This document shows positions 46,192 to 55,003 of a stretch of DNA of 64,000 bases, piece by piece. How positions within the stretch are numbered: position 1 is the first letter of the stretch; each line of letters begins with the position of its first letter. Source of the DNA: Blastocystis sp. Blastoise (lineage: Eukaryota; Sar; Bigyra; Opalinata; Blastocystidae); contig JBBPEB010000029.1 of NCBI GenBank assembly GCA_039096225.1, forward strand, positions 248,001-312,000, read 5' to 3'. Under the pieces are notes generated by a model. The model was not told the origin of the DNA and ran no database searches. It saw only the letters and a list, made by a program, of their open reading frames with translations. Both the position numbers and the translations under genes were made by a program.

Positions 46192-49100
46192 TTAATTTGG
46201 TATAGCATATAAAGTATTATCTATTAAAATTCGTTTTGTTGATGACGTATTATGATATTGATCTTCACTATAAACAATTTCTTCTTTCTTAGATAAACAA
46301 TTGGATAAACAGAATAAATCTGTATCTACACATTCATTATAAGTATTATCAATCATTAAACCACAAATACCAATAGCATTCCCCCCTTATAGAAATTTGA
46401 AGTATGTTTTCTATGAATATTCACAATATCTATAGAATTAAATGTATCTTTACTACTTAAACAACCAAATAAAGCATTTGTAAATTTATCTAAATCTTTC
46501 TTAATCGTAAATTGATTATTATTATTCACTTTCTTATAACTATTAAAAATATCTTCAATAGTAACTACATTCAAATAATAAGGATCTATAGTAATATGGT
46601 TATCAACAAAAGATTTCAAATCATATCCTTCTGTACTACGATCAAAGAATCGTTTCTTACATTCACTTATATGATATTCATTATCTAATTCATGCATATC
46701 TAATTGCATACTAGAATAGAAATAATTACTTACTAGATAACTAAAGATAATAGAACGATTCTGATAGAATTTATCGGATAGGGTATAATCCATTTCATAA
46801 TGATTGGGTTTCAATCTCTTTTCTACTGTCTGTTTACGTTTAGGTAAATTATGATCTACATAATCTTCATATAAATTAGCATTACCAGGAGGGAAATAAC
46901 GACAACATGATGGTAAGAAACAAACTCTTCTTTCAATAGGACCAGCATTCACAGCAGTAGGTTGAATATTACTTGTCATAAATAAAGTACCCGTGAAATG
47001 AACTTTTGTAAATATATTACTGAATAATTTACGAGCACTAGCACCTTCTTTCTTTTCTGCTATTTCTTTAAATACTTTAGAAGAGAATGGATTAAATGTT
47101 TTCTTTCTACCAGTAACATCTTCTTCTATTAATTCATTCATATAATACATTGTTTTATTAGACATATCTACAATCTTAGGAGCTATAGATGTTTCTTCTA
47201 AATTATCTGGATTTACTATAATACATTGATTACTACCTACAATACGAGAAATTAAATCAGTTGTTATTGTTTTACCATTACTACCTGTACTACCATATAA
47301 TATATAAGAAACTGTTTTCTGAGTATTGACATAGAAAGCAGTGGTTAAGATACGTAACATAATACTTTCATATTTCTTATCGAATTCACAATATCTTGCA
47401 ATATGTTGTTCAAATAATTGGATAATATCTTTCTGTTCATTATTTATATTCCAACTTACATTAAATTCAGTATCAATTAATAAATCTTCAAACACCATAT
47501 CTTCTTTATGATATGGTTGGATATAATATTGTCTAGGATCTTCTTCTGTAGATTCTTTTGGATATAAATAACCAAGTTGTGTATAGATAACACGTTCTTT
47601 ATGAACCATATAAGTATCTAAATATTCTTTATAAGATTTACCATAAGTCTTCAAATAACGATTCAACCATTCTTTATAATGATATTCATTAGTAACAGAA
47701 GCAGACATTATTTTATCAACTATTTTTTGATGTTGTTCATTCTCTTTGGAATATAATCTTGATAATTTGAATTTCTCTACAATCGATTTCATAAATGTAG
47801 TTATTTTGGTTTCAAAGAAATTAATATCATAATTATTCTTACAACGTCTTAAGATATTATATTCATCAAATGTATATAAGATAAAATTATCTTTATCTAA
47901 TATAATGGAAACAATTTCATTAAATTCTAATAATTGAAATAACATAACTAATGTTTGTGAATCTACAAGATTAAAGGATTGAATACATTCTAAAATAGAC
48001 ATAAATATGAAATCATTATCATCATCTTTATTAAATAATTTATTATCCATTAATATCTTCAAAATATAATTATTCGATAAATGAGTAGGATCAACTTGTA
48101 TATGATTCCATGTAGATTCAATTACATCATCACTTCGATCATGACCATAACGTAATGAATAATTTTTAAATAATTCTAATCCTCTTGTTGTATTACAAAT
48201 CTGTTTTGCTGCACAACATAATTTATACCAAGTATTATGAGATTCAAAATAATTCATATCTTCAATAGAACCAATCAATAATAAATATCGTTCCAATAAA
48301 GCTTCTTTAGATGCTGTAGTATCCAATATAGTATCTGTAGAAATCAACATAGGAATATCTTTAATATCTTGTATAGAACATAATATAGTACGTGAACAAT
48401 TATTTAATCTTGCATAATAACGTTTATAACGTGAATATTGTTTTAATTTATAAAAGATAATAGGATTAATAATATCACTTATAATATCATCTTCATTCTT
48501 ATAATTCAATAATGTTTTGAAATAATAATGTTCATCAATTTCATCATCTATTTTCTTCCATGATTTATTGGTATATTCTTCATATAATTTATAAGTAGAT
48601 GGAGAATTATCTTTACTACAACCAAGAAACATACAACCATTATTCTTTCTGGGTTTACCAATAACATTATAATCAATGAATTCTTTTATATCTAAATTAT
48701 ATGTTTTACATAAATCAACCAATTTTGTATTCAGAATCATACTATTATATAAGAAAAATAAATAATCACCATTTACAAACCAATTTGTATATATGTGAAT
48801 TCCCCATGAATAATGTATTTCATTATGAACTGTCTTCTTATTCACTTCTTTCTTTGTATACACAAGCGAAATAAATTCTTGATTATAATAATGAATACAA
48901 TGATTACACATTTCTTCTATAAATTCATGAATAAAAGAATCTGTTAGAAAAGAAAAATCATTTGATATTTGGTGATAATCTAAATCAAACCATAATCTTC
49001 TATAATTAGTTGATGTATTACAAGGAGTACAATCAATATAATGTAGTAATTCTTTTTGATGTTGGTAATTAGTAAATAGACTTTTATAAAATGGTAAAGG

Positions 49101-49193
49101 ATTTGGTATAATAATTTCACTATGATTATCTTTTGAGTTATCATGATTAAAGGAACCAAAAGTATAAACAAAATGAATTTGTGAATTTTCCAT
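46192..49193 (-). CDS. Primase-helicase (AEP primase + D5/SF3 helicase), with a frame break near the end
   Basis: The start is the ATG at 49193 (MENSQIHF); an in-frame TTG upstream is ignored. The N-terminal archaeo-eukaryotic primase domain shows LWFDLDYH (near residue 72), SWGIHIYTN (near 129) and IDYNVIGKPRKNNGCMFLG (near 174). The SF3/D5 helicase has Walker A YGSTGSNGKT (near 635-642), MYYMNELIEE as Walker B and LFMTSNIQPT as the sensor. The protein would open and prime the viral genome. The zero frame stops at 46356, but the -1 frame continues for about 62 codons to TAA at 46192. The break lies at a run of six G (46381-46386 on the plus strand) that reads G GGG GGA. Two heat-shock-element arrays precede the gene. 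Confidence 0.85.
46380..46386 (-). promoter_or_regulatory. G GGG GGA heptamer at the helicase frame break
   Basis: In the zero frame the codons are AAG GGG GGA. A -1 slip leads directly into the 62-codon extension. A lost G, a sequencing error or true programmed slippage would look the same here. Confidence 0.5.
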
Positions 49194-49284
49194 GATTATT
49201 TGACTTATAAATAATGAAAATAAATATGGTATAAAATTCAAAACAAATAATATATTAAAGATTCTAGAAGTCAGTTTTAGAAGC

Positions 49285-49317
49285 TTCTAGAACATTCTAG
49301 AACATTCAGGAACATTC
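49285..49317. promoter_or_regulatory. Heat-shock-element cluster 1 before the helicase
   Basis: TTC/GAA blocks repeat at 10-bp period from 49285 to 49317, with one imperfect unit (TTCAGGAA). A single TTCTAGAA also lies at 49262. Confidence 0.75.
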
Positions 49318-49351
49318 TATAATAGTAAATATTACTTTATATTTTTAAATG

Positions 49352-49399
49352 TTCTAGAACCTTCGAGAACCTTCTAGAACCTTCTAGAACCTTCTAGAA
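49352..49399. promoter_or_regulatory. Heat-shock-element cluster 2 before the helicase (5 units)
   Basis: TTCnnGAA blocks start at 49352, 49362, 49372, 49382 and 49392, about 160-205 bp before the helicase ATG. Confidence 0.8.
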
Positions 49400-49439
49400 C
49401 ATCATTTTTATACTTTAGTGTTTTAAATATATATACAAT

Positions 49440-49452
49440 AAACAAAACAATT
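49440..49452 (-). terminator. 3'-end motif after the 207-aa gene
   Basis: AATTGTTTTGTTT on the minus strand lies about 57 nt past that stop and upstream of the helicase heat-shock elements. Confidence 0.6.
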
Positions 49453-49508
49453 TTCAATGATTTTTACAAGTTTATAAGTAAAAATAGAAAAATAAACAAG
49501 AAAAATAA

Positions 49509-50132
49509 TTAAATTTCAATTGGTTCTTGACTATTAATATATGTACATGAATGAGGCCATCCATTTTTATCATATAAAATACCATCCCAGAAATACATTT
49601 GTTTTGAAGGATCTCTTTTAATCTTGTTAATACTCTTAGCATGAACAACTTCATAAGTATAAACTTTACCTTTTTCATCATAAAGGAATCCATCTTCCAT
49701 ATGGAATTTCATAATATCAAAATCATCATCTTTAGAATTCGAATGTTCTTTAGAATCTTCAGAACATAAAATAGTAGTTCTATCACTTTCTAAAAGATCT
49801 TCAGTATTGATAATATCTTGAATATCTTGTTCTTCATTAAGTTGTTGAGTATAAATATCAGCAGCGAATTCTTCATAATCTTCAAGACCTTTAATAACCG
49901 CGTTTATACGTTTTAAAGCTGATCTATAGTTTTCGACTTCGAAAGAAGCAAGACGTTCTTTAGATTTTGCAATACCCAATAGATTCTTTTCTCTATTCAA
50001 TTGAGACTGATGTAAATCAATATCACGAAGAACATTCTTATGAACTTCAACAGCCTTCTTAGAATTCTTAAGAAGTTCCATACGAACAGTTTGAAGACAT
50101 TTACGGGAATCAGCAGAAAGATTAAATTGCAT
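49509..50132 (-). CDS. Coiled-coil accessory protein (207 aa)
   Basis: The start is the ATG at 50132 (MQFNLSADS); the longer frame begins only with TTG. Residues 1-110 form a long charged coiled coil. An acidic, Ser-rich linker (SEDSKEHSNSKDDD) follows. The C-terminal 60 residues have two similar short motifs, EDGFLYDEKGKVY and WDGILYDKNGWPH, suggesting an internal duplication. No family is recognised. A heat-shock-element cluster lies about 115 bp upstream, shared with the divergent gene at 50531, so it belongs to the likely early set. Confidence 0.6.
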   Translation of the reverse strand: MQFNLSADSRKCLQTVRMELLKNSKKAVEVHKNVLRDIDLHQSQLNREKNLLGIAKSKERLASFEVENYRSALKRINAVIKGLEDYEEFAADIYTQQLNEEQDIQDIINTEDLLESDRTTILCSEDSKEHSNSKDDDFDIMKFHMEDGFLYDEKGKVYTYEVVHAKSINKIKRDPSKQMYFWDGILYDKNGWPHSCTYINSQEPIEI

Positions 50133-50243
50133 TATAATCGCGAATATCGTTACAGAGAGAAAATTTGTATTTATCAAAATGAAATAAATAATACATTTAA
50201 ATGGAATATTAAATATTCTAGGAGACAGTGTAGAATCTCTATG

Positions 50244-50261
50244 GAATGTTCTAGAAGGTTC
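50244..50261. promoter_or_regulatory. Heat-shock element in the divergent promoter 50133-50530
   Basis: GAATGTTCTAGAAGGTTC contains four alternating GAA/TTC blocks in perfect register. Confidence 0.75.
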
Positions 50262-50530
50262 ATTTGATTGGCTAATTTTGTCGACTTAGCATTTTTTATT
50301 TGTGTTTCAATGACGAGTATAGTTGGCATCTGTAATCTGATTGGATAAAAAAATTAGTAAAACACAATTAGACGATGACGACGACTTGTCATACAAAATA
50401 AGCTATTCTATTGGTTTATTTTCCAGCTGGAAGCAATAGGCTTTTGTTAGCAACTGAAATGAAGAACTGTACACTAAAAATAGTATATTTAATATATTGT
50501 ATAAAAATACTTTTGAAGGTTTAAATAATC

Positions 50531-51058
50531 ATGGAAATTCCTGATAGTCTTTCTGCCAGTTTATCCCCTTTCGGTCAAGCCATGATATCCCCCTTGTTGA
50601 ATCCATTTGAAAATAGTGTTTCTGAAAATCCTATGGCTTTACCCAATGATAATGATTTCTGTTTTAATTCGCGTGACGAAATCATATTTGAAGATCCACC
50701 TCAAGAAATTCATCCAATCAATGATGTTTATGTATCTAAAAATCCAGATAGATATCATTCGGTTAACAATCAACCAATACAATTTCAAGATCAAGTAAAT
50801 ACAAATCCTAATAAGCAAGCATTATTATTTACAAATGAGGAGTTAACAAATATATCCAGTCAATTCGAATCTTTATTTCAAACTATTGAAACAGCTGATA
50901 ATATATTAAATAGTATTTATTGTACTGTTGATCATTTAAAAACAAAGATTGAAAGTCAGAAACAAGATTTGAAACAGATTCATGATGATTCTAAAGAAAT
51001 TGTTTCATTATTATCCGAATATTCTATTCCTTCTATGTCTGAAATATTTGATCATTAA
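50531..51058 (+). CDS. Hypothetical protein with C-terminal coiled coil (175 aa)
   Basis: The start is the ATG at 50531. The N-terminal 95 residues are Pro/Asn/Ser-rich and probably disordered. Residues about 100-165 form a helical, heptad-like region (LTNISSQFESLFQTIETADNI). No enzyme motif is seen. It shares a heat-shock-element-containing intergenic region with the divergent 207-aa coiled-coil gene, so the two may be co-induced and might interact, which is inference. Confidence 0.55.
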   Translation: MEIPDSLSASLSPFGQAMISPLLNPFENSVSENPMALPNDNDFCFNSRDEIIFEDPPQEIHPINDVYVSKNPDRYHSVNNQPIQFQDQVNTNPNKQALLFTNEELTNISSQFESLFQTIETADNILNSIYCTVDHLKTKIESQKQDLKQIHDDSKEIVSLLSEYSIPSMSEIFDH

Positions 51059-51078
51059 TTTATTTATTTAATTAATTA

Positions 51079-51093
51079 TTTTGTTTTGTTTAT
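51079..51093 (+). terminator. 3'-end motif after the 175-aa gene
   Basis: TTTTGTTTTGTTTAT lies about 21 nt past the stop and nearly 300 bp before the next coding start, so it belongs to the 3' end, not to a promoter. Confidence 0.7.
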
Positions 51094-51144
51094 TTTTTAA
51101 ATTAATTACACAAAGTTTAAATGGAGAATAGAATAATTTCAAAT

Positions 51145-51253
51145 AGAATTCTTGAATGGTCTAATGGATCTATTAAAGAAATATGTAACCACAGTATCAT
51201 GGTTCGATTCCGTTAAAATGTTTCCATTAGATTATTCAAGTGTTCTTTTTTTT
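51145..51253 (+). ncRNA. Candidate Pol III-transcribed structured viral RNA (~105 nt)
   Basis: A perfect A box (TGGTCTAATGG, 51157-51167) and B box (GGTTCGATTCC, 51201-51211) are spaced 44 bp apart as in tRNA genes. A run of eight T (51246-51253) follows as a Pol III terminator. The ends pair as one long stem: CTTGAAT (51151) with ATTCAAG (51234), two G-U pairs, then TCTAATGG (51160) with CCATTAGA (51224), and AGAA with TTCT outside. A canonical tRNA cloverleaf cannot be made, because the T arm is followed by extra bases before the closing stem. The design recalls adenoviral VA RNAs, but this is an analogy only. Confidence 0.55.
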
Positions 51254-51299
51254 CTAGAACCTTCTCGAACATTCTAGAACCTTCTCGAACCTTCTGGAA
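51252..51299. promoter_or_regulatory. Heat-shock-element array before the 197-aa gene (5 units)
   Basis: TTCnnGAA blocks start at 51252, 51262, 51272, 51282 and 51292, ending 78 bp before the ATG. The first block overlaps the T-run that closes the candidate Pol III RNA. Confidence 0.8.
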
Positions 51300-51376
51300 A
51301 ATTGATTCATTTGAAAAGAATATCTAAATATATTAGTATTAAAATACTTATATTTTTACTAAATACTTAACTAAAA

Positions 51377-51970
51377 ATGTCTACAACTGAATTTAAAAAA
51401 CCTACTATTCTTGATACTTCTAACTTTAATTTACAATGGGATGACACCAAAGAAAATGCTGTTCTTTTAAATAATAATCATCGTGTATGTATTTCTACTG
51501 ATGCTACACCATGTTTATTTGGTTATATTGTTACACGTGATAAATGGACTTTATTAACAATTGAAGATGATAATCAATTATTCTTAACTGCTTATAAAGA
51601 ACTTTATCGTAAATTATGTGAATTATGTCCTGATGGTGATATTGTTAATTTTGTACGTATGGATAATGGTAAATATAAGATTACAATTAAAGTACCTATT
51701 AATGCATCGAAGAATGTTACTATTGATATTACTGATAAAAGAGATAAGAAGATTAATATCGGTAAAGATCCTAAGTTAACTTACGAAGAAATACGTGAAA
51801 AGTATATTCCACCAAATACGTTATGTAAAGTATTATTTACAATACATGGTATTCATCGTTATAATAACAAGTATTATATTGGTTTATATGCTCGTTCTAT
51901 TAAAGTCATCGATAAATCTACGAAGAATACTAATAGTAATGATACTATTATTGATTTAACTAATTTATAA
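51377..51970 (+). CDS. Hypothetical early protein, possible ssDNA-binding OB-fold (197 aa)
   Basis: The start is the ATG at 51377. The protein alternates beta strands and has a C-terminal segment, NTLCKVLFTIHGIHRYNNKYYIGLYARSI, whose pattern (hydrophobic strand, short turn, second strand) resembles the last strands of viral single-strand DNA-binding OB folds. The tail is Asn/Thr-rich and acidic. No family can be assigned with certainty. A five-unit heat-shock-element array directly upstream places it with the helicase and integrase, which would suit a replication protein. Confidence 0.5.
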   Translation: MSTTEFKKPTILDTSNFNLQWDDTKENAVLLNNNHRVCISTDATPCLFGYIVTRDKWTLLTIEDDNQLFLTAYKELYRKLCELCPDGDIVNFVRMDNGKYKITIKVPINASKNVTIDITDKRDKKINIGKDPKLTYEEIREKYIPPNTLCKVLFTIHGIHRYNNKYYIGLYARSIKVIDKSTKNTNSNDTIIDLTNL

Positions 51971-52004
51971 ATTTTTAATGTTAAATTTATTTTTTATTAA
52001 TATA

Positions 52005-52019
52005 TTTGTTTTGTTTATA
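52005..52019 (+). terminator. 3'-end motif after the 197-aa gene
   Basis: TTTGTTTTGTTTATA lies about 35 nt past the stop and 25 nt before the next ATG. Confidence 0.65.
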
Positions 52020-52044
52020 AATAATTTTATAATTGAAATAAAAA

Positions 52045-53673
52045 ATGCAAAGTTGTATATTAGGAATGCCAAGTCCTGGTACTTTTGGTATGAATTTAAT
52101 TTCAACTGGAAAAGAATATAGGCGATATAATACACAGCCATTACATAAAATGGATCAATATAATCCAATATTTCATGAAATAGGTCCAAATTCATCTATG
52201 CCTGTAACTACTTTAGAAAGTAAAGAAATACATGATGGTAAAGAAGATGATTATGTAGATCGTTCTAAAACATTTGGTAAAGATGCTGTTCCACAAGGAA
52301 ATGGTGCATTAATTCGTGCTAGAGCAGCAGGTAAAGGTGTAATGAAAGCAGCTGGTCCAGAAGAAGATAAAATAGATGGTGAAGATCGTCAATATAAAGT
52401 ATTAAATCCATGTAAACCAAGACGTAAATCTGGTAGAGGTATTATTCCAAATAAATCAGAAATCAATAAATTAGAAAATAATCAAGGTTCTGGTATTGGT
52501 GATGCAATTAAAAATAAAGTAAAAGATATGTATCAACGAAATGTATTAGATATAAGAGATGCTATTGTAGATAAAAAAGCTAATAGAAAAGCTCGTGATG
52601 CATTAGCTATTTTAGCTCAATATGTTGGTGATGGTCATCATGATCTTGATGATGAATTCAAAAGATTCTATGATCATAAAATAAAACGTGGTGGAAAGAT
52701 TCCTATATCTGTTGCTTCAGCAATTATGAATGCAATTAAAAATAAGAAAATGATTAAGAATCCAAAATTAAGAAGAATGTTAAGACCTTCAATTATACCA
52801 AAATATATAGATTTAGATTCAGCTCAAAGTGGTGATGGTATATTAAGAGTTAAAAGAGGTGGTGGATTCTGGGATGGAGTAATGAATTATGCACCAGCTC
52901 TTTTAGGTGTAGTTGATAAAGGTATGGATTCTTTTGCTAAAGGTAGAAAAGCTTATTATGATACACATTTGGCACAACAATCAAGTGAATTAAATGATAT
53001 GGAATTTGAAATGGAAAAATTAAAACGTCAACAAGCATTAAATGAAATGAAAAAACAAATAGGTTCAGGAAATACTATAAATAAAATGTTTGAAGGATAT
53101 TATGATGTAGCTGATGAAATGCAAGATGCTCTTAACGAAGATGATAGACTACATCCACAACCCGTTGTTCAACCTCCACCACCTCCACAACAACAAGTTG
53201 TTAGACCTCCTCAACCTCAACCTCCTCAACCTTATAAACCTATGTCTCGTGATGAACAAAGTTATCCTTATAAGATTTATGGTTTCCCTCAAAATGATAA
53301 GGAGAAAGTCGATAGAAAATGGAAAGAAGATGAAAGGGATAAACGAATAGCTGCAAGAAGAGCTAAACGTAGAGGATATGGTGGTCGAGTTAAATTAAGT
53401 AAAGAAGAATTCTTAGAACGAATGAGAAGAGGAAAAGAAGCTAAAAAGAAAAGAGGTGGTGAATTGCCTCCATTGGTAACAGCTTATACAGATTTTGTAA
53501 TACCTGCACAAGTAGAACAAAGGAAACGTAAAGTAGCTAAAAATGATTTAAAACAATTACAAATTATAAAACAGAAAATGGATAATAATGAAATATTAGA
53601 TAGAGGTGAACAAATGTTTTGGAAAGAAAAGAAGTATATGTTATCAAAAAACTCAGGGGAGGGGATCTGGTAA
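52045..53673 (+). CDS. Basic virion-like protein, Gag-like partner of the protease (542 aa)
   Basis: The start is the ATG at 52045. The N-terminus is paralogous to the 496-aa protein at 32936. The body is rich in Lys, Arg and Gly, with a Pro/Gln stretch (VQPPPPPQQQVVRPPQPQPP). Several Gly-Gly or GxG[IL] sites occur: KSGRGIIPN (near 132), NQGSGIGD (near 149), SGDGILRVKRGGGF (near 262), KKKRGGEL (near 475) and SGEGIW at the end. This looks like a DNA-binding core or scaffold polyprotein cut by the element's protease. The last codons overlap the protease frame at a slippery heptamer, so a fraction of ribosomes may make a 542-aa-protein/protease fusion. Confidence 0.65.
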   Translation: MQSCILGMPSPGTFGMNLISTGKEYRRYNTQPLHKMDQYNPIFHEIGPNSSMPVTTLESKEIHDGKEDDYVDRSKTFGKDAVPQGNGALIRARAAGKGVMKAAGPEEDKIDGEDRQYKVLNPCKPRRKSGRGIIPNKSEINKLENNQGSGIGDAIKNKVKDMYQRNVLDIRDAIVDKKANRKARDALAILAQYVGDGHHDLDDEFKRFYDHKIKRGGKIPISVASAIMNAIKNKKMIKNPKLRRMLRPSIIPKYIDLDSAQSGDGILRVKRGGGFWDGVMNYAPALLGVVDKGMDSFAKGRKAYYDTHLAQQSSELNDMEFEMEKLKRQQALNEMKKQIGSGNTINKMFEGYYDVADEMQDALNEDDRLHPQPVVQPPPPPQQQVVRPPQPQPPQPYKPMSRDEQSYPYKIYGFPQNDKEKVDRKWKEDERDKRIAARRAKRRGYGGRVKLSKEEFLERMRRGKEAKKKRGGELPPLVTAYTDFVIPAQVEQRKRKVAKNDLKQLQIIKQKMDNNEILDRGEQMFWKEKKYMLSKNSGEGIW

Positions 53674-53765
53674 AGAGTAAAGATGAAAAACTTATTCAAA
53701 ATTCAATGAATTGCGATAATCCTATTATATCTGATAAAACTCGTCATGTTACTCCTAGATCCCCT
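53646..53765 (+). promoter_or_regulatory. Candidate programmed -1 frameshift site (gag-pro-like)
   Basis: The zero-frame codons TCA AAA AAC contain the slippery heptamer A AAA AAC (53646-53652), one of the most efficient known. A stem of AGGGGATCT (53660-53668) with AGATCCCCT (53757-53765) begins 7 nt downstream. A competing pairing, TCAGGGG with CCCCTGA, is also possible. The -1 frame enters the protease frame. Confidence 0.7.
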
Positions 53766-54239
53766 GATAATTTTAAACAAACTCTATTTCAATATTGTAA
53801 TATACCCAATTCTTTAATATCTCAATTATATAATTATGCTTATTTAAATAAACCTACCTCTTCTGTTGCTTGTGATCGTGCTGAAAATGTTATGAAACAA
53901 TTAAATAAAACGAATTCTCAATCTTATAATTATTATAATAGTTATGATGATTTTGAACAAAATATAGATCAAGATCAAACTAAATTTAATATGATCTTTC
54001 ATGAAAGTCCTAGTGATCCTTATAATGGTCATTTTGAAGCTGTTATTTATAATGGTAATAAAAATATAGAACACTATTCATCATTAGGAAATAAACCTAC
54101 TTTTTCAAAATCATTTATTCAAAATCATAATATTCAATATAATCCTATTCAACACCAAAAAACTACAAGTAATGCAAATGGTTGCTTTTATTATTCTTTA
54201 CTTTATTTACTTTCTAATGGAAATCTTATGCCTTGTTAA
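53706..54239 (+). CDS. Adenain-like (Ulp1/C5-type) cysteine protease
   Basis: This is the probable virion-maturation protease. Counting from the first in-frame ATG (53706), His109 lies in NGHFEAVIYNG, an acidic residue in NIEHYSSLGN (Glu122), a glutamine at about 149-151 and Cys160 in NANGCFYYSLLYLL, the order and spacing of adenain-type proteases. The open frame extends back without an ATG through 53653, where it joins the upstream 542-aa frame by a -1 shift. It then has a Leu-Arg-Gly-Gly sequence that could free the protease. There is no 3'-end motif or obvious promoter between the two genes, which favours expression as a fusion. Translation from 53706 by other means cannot be excluded. Confidence 0.75.
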   Translation: MNCDNPIISDKTRHVTPRSPDNFKQTLFQYCNIPNSLISQLYNYAYLNKPTSSVACDRAENVMKQLNKTNSQSYNYYNSYDDFEQNIDQDQTKFNMIFHESPSDPYNGHFEAVIYNGNKNIEHYSSLGNKPTFSKSFIQNHNIQYNPIQHQKTTSNANGCFYYSLLYLLSNGNLMPC

Positions 54240-54243
54240 AACC

Positions 54244-54261
54244 TTCTAGAATATTCTAGAA
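54244..54261. promoter_or_regulatory. Heat-shock element before the 51-aa gene (2 units)
   Basis: TTCTAGAATATTCTAGAA starts 5 nt after the protease stop and ends 64 bp before the ATG at 54326. Confidence 0.7.
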
Positions 54262-54297
54262 TCTCTAATTTATTATATTAATATTTTGTATAATTAA

Positions 54298-54310
54298 TTT
54301 GTTTTGTTTA
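54298..54310 (+). terminator. 3'-end motif after the protease gene
   Basis: TTTGTTTTGTTTA lies 58 nt past the stop. It would serve the joint 542-aa/protease transcript. Confidence 0.65.
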
Positions 54311-54325
54311 TTATTTAATACTATA

Positions 54326-54481
54326 ATGACAAAGAAACGATTTGGCAATTACTACTTAGATCGTAGTGCAGAAACTTTAGAGAATGTAAATGAAATACTG
54401 TCAGTTATTGAAATTGTTCTTATTATTATATATATTTTACTTTACTTCTATATGTCCAAGAAACGTTCTAGAACATTCTAG
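54326..54481 (+). CDS. Small single-span membrane protein (51 aa)
   Basis: The start is the ATG at 54326; the longer frame starts only at TTG. A short basic N-terminus is followed by one strongly hydrophobic helix (IEIVLIIIYILLYFYM, about residues 29-44) and a basic tail (KKRSRTF). The tail codons are themselves part of the next heat-shock-element cluster. No family is recognised. Small one-pass proteins of viruses often act on membranes, but nothing here shows it. Confidence 0.5.
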   Translation: MTKKRFGNYYLDRSAETLENVNEILSVIEIVLIIIYILLYFYMSKKRSRTF

Positions 54482-54488
54482 AACATTC
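54466..54488. promoter_or_regulatory. Heat-shock element before the 124-aa gene
   Basis: Two TTCTAGAA units and a third TTC are in register. The cluster overlaps the last codons of the 51-aa gene and ends 96 bp before the ATG at 54584. Confidence 0.75.
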
Positions 54489-54550
54489 ATTTTGAACTGG
54501 CTCTATTTGTAGAATCTTTAATTTATTATATTAGTGTTTTATATAATTAA

Positions 54551-54563
54551 TTTGTTTTGTTTA
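54551..54563 (+). terminator. 3'-end motif after the 51-aa gene
   Basis: TTTGTTTTGTTTA lies 70 nt past the stop. Confidence 0.65.
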
Positions 54564-54583
54564 ATCATTGGTTAATTTTAATA

Positions 54584-54958
54584 ATGAACAAGAAATATCT
54601 TAGTTATTCTTATTTTTGTCGTGTGATGAAGAATCTAAAAGAAGAAGGAATTAAATCCAAAAAGAATGAAATAGCGAATCTTTTAGAACAATTTTTAAAT
54701 AACAATAACAACAAAAATCTTAGTGATTTACAACTAAGTTATTGTAGAAACATGTTACTTTATATAGATGATCCTGTGATTCATCAACGTCTTGAAATGC
54801 TATTGGATAAACAATATATGAAGAATGAGAATCAATATCAAGAGGATAAGAATCTTATTCAACCCAATAATATGTTTATGCCTACTATGAAAAGTAATCA
54901 ACAACAAAATCAATACCAAAATAATAATAATAATCTATCTTTCTTACCTTTTAATTAA
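54584..54958 (+). CDS. Hypothetical early protein with Asn/Gln-rich tail (124 aa)
   Basis: The start is the ATG at 54584. The first 85 residues look helical (FCRVMKNLKEEGIKSKKNEI, then LQLSYCRNMLLYIDD) and the last 40 are Asn/Gln-rich and probably disordered. No family is recognised. The upstream heat-shock element groups it with the early genes. The stop is convergent with the integrase, with about 70 bp between them. Confidence 0.5.
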   Translation: MNKKYLSYSYFCRVMKNLKEEGIKSKKNEIANLLEQFLNNNNNKNLSDLQLSYCRNMLLYIDDPVIHQRLEMLLDKQYMKNENQYQEDKNLIQPNNMFMPTMKSNQQQNQYQNNNNNLSFLPFN

Positions 54959-55003
54959 TTTTTATATCCTTTTATTACTAGTTGTTTAGTTATATTCAAA
55001 ATT

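Noticed and set aside
51150-51231. A genuine tRNA gene
   Set aside because: The A and B boxes are perfect, but the D and T arms cannot be combined with a 7-bp acceptor stem. The closing stem leaves about ten unpaired bases after the T arm. A Pol III RNA is preferred.
34449-54563. TTTGTTTTGTTTA as a late promoter
   Set aside because: It often lies 20-40 nt before an ATG, but only where genes are in tandem. It is absent before first genes of blocks and present after last genes, so it fits 3' ends better.
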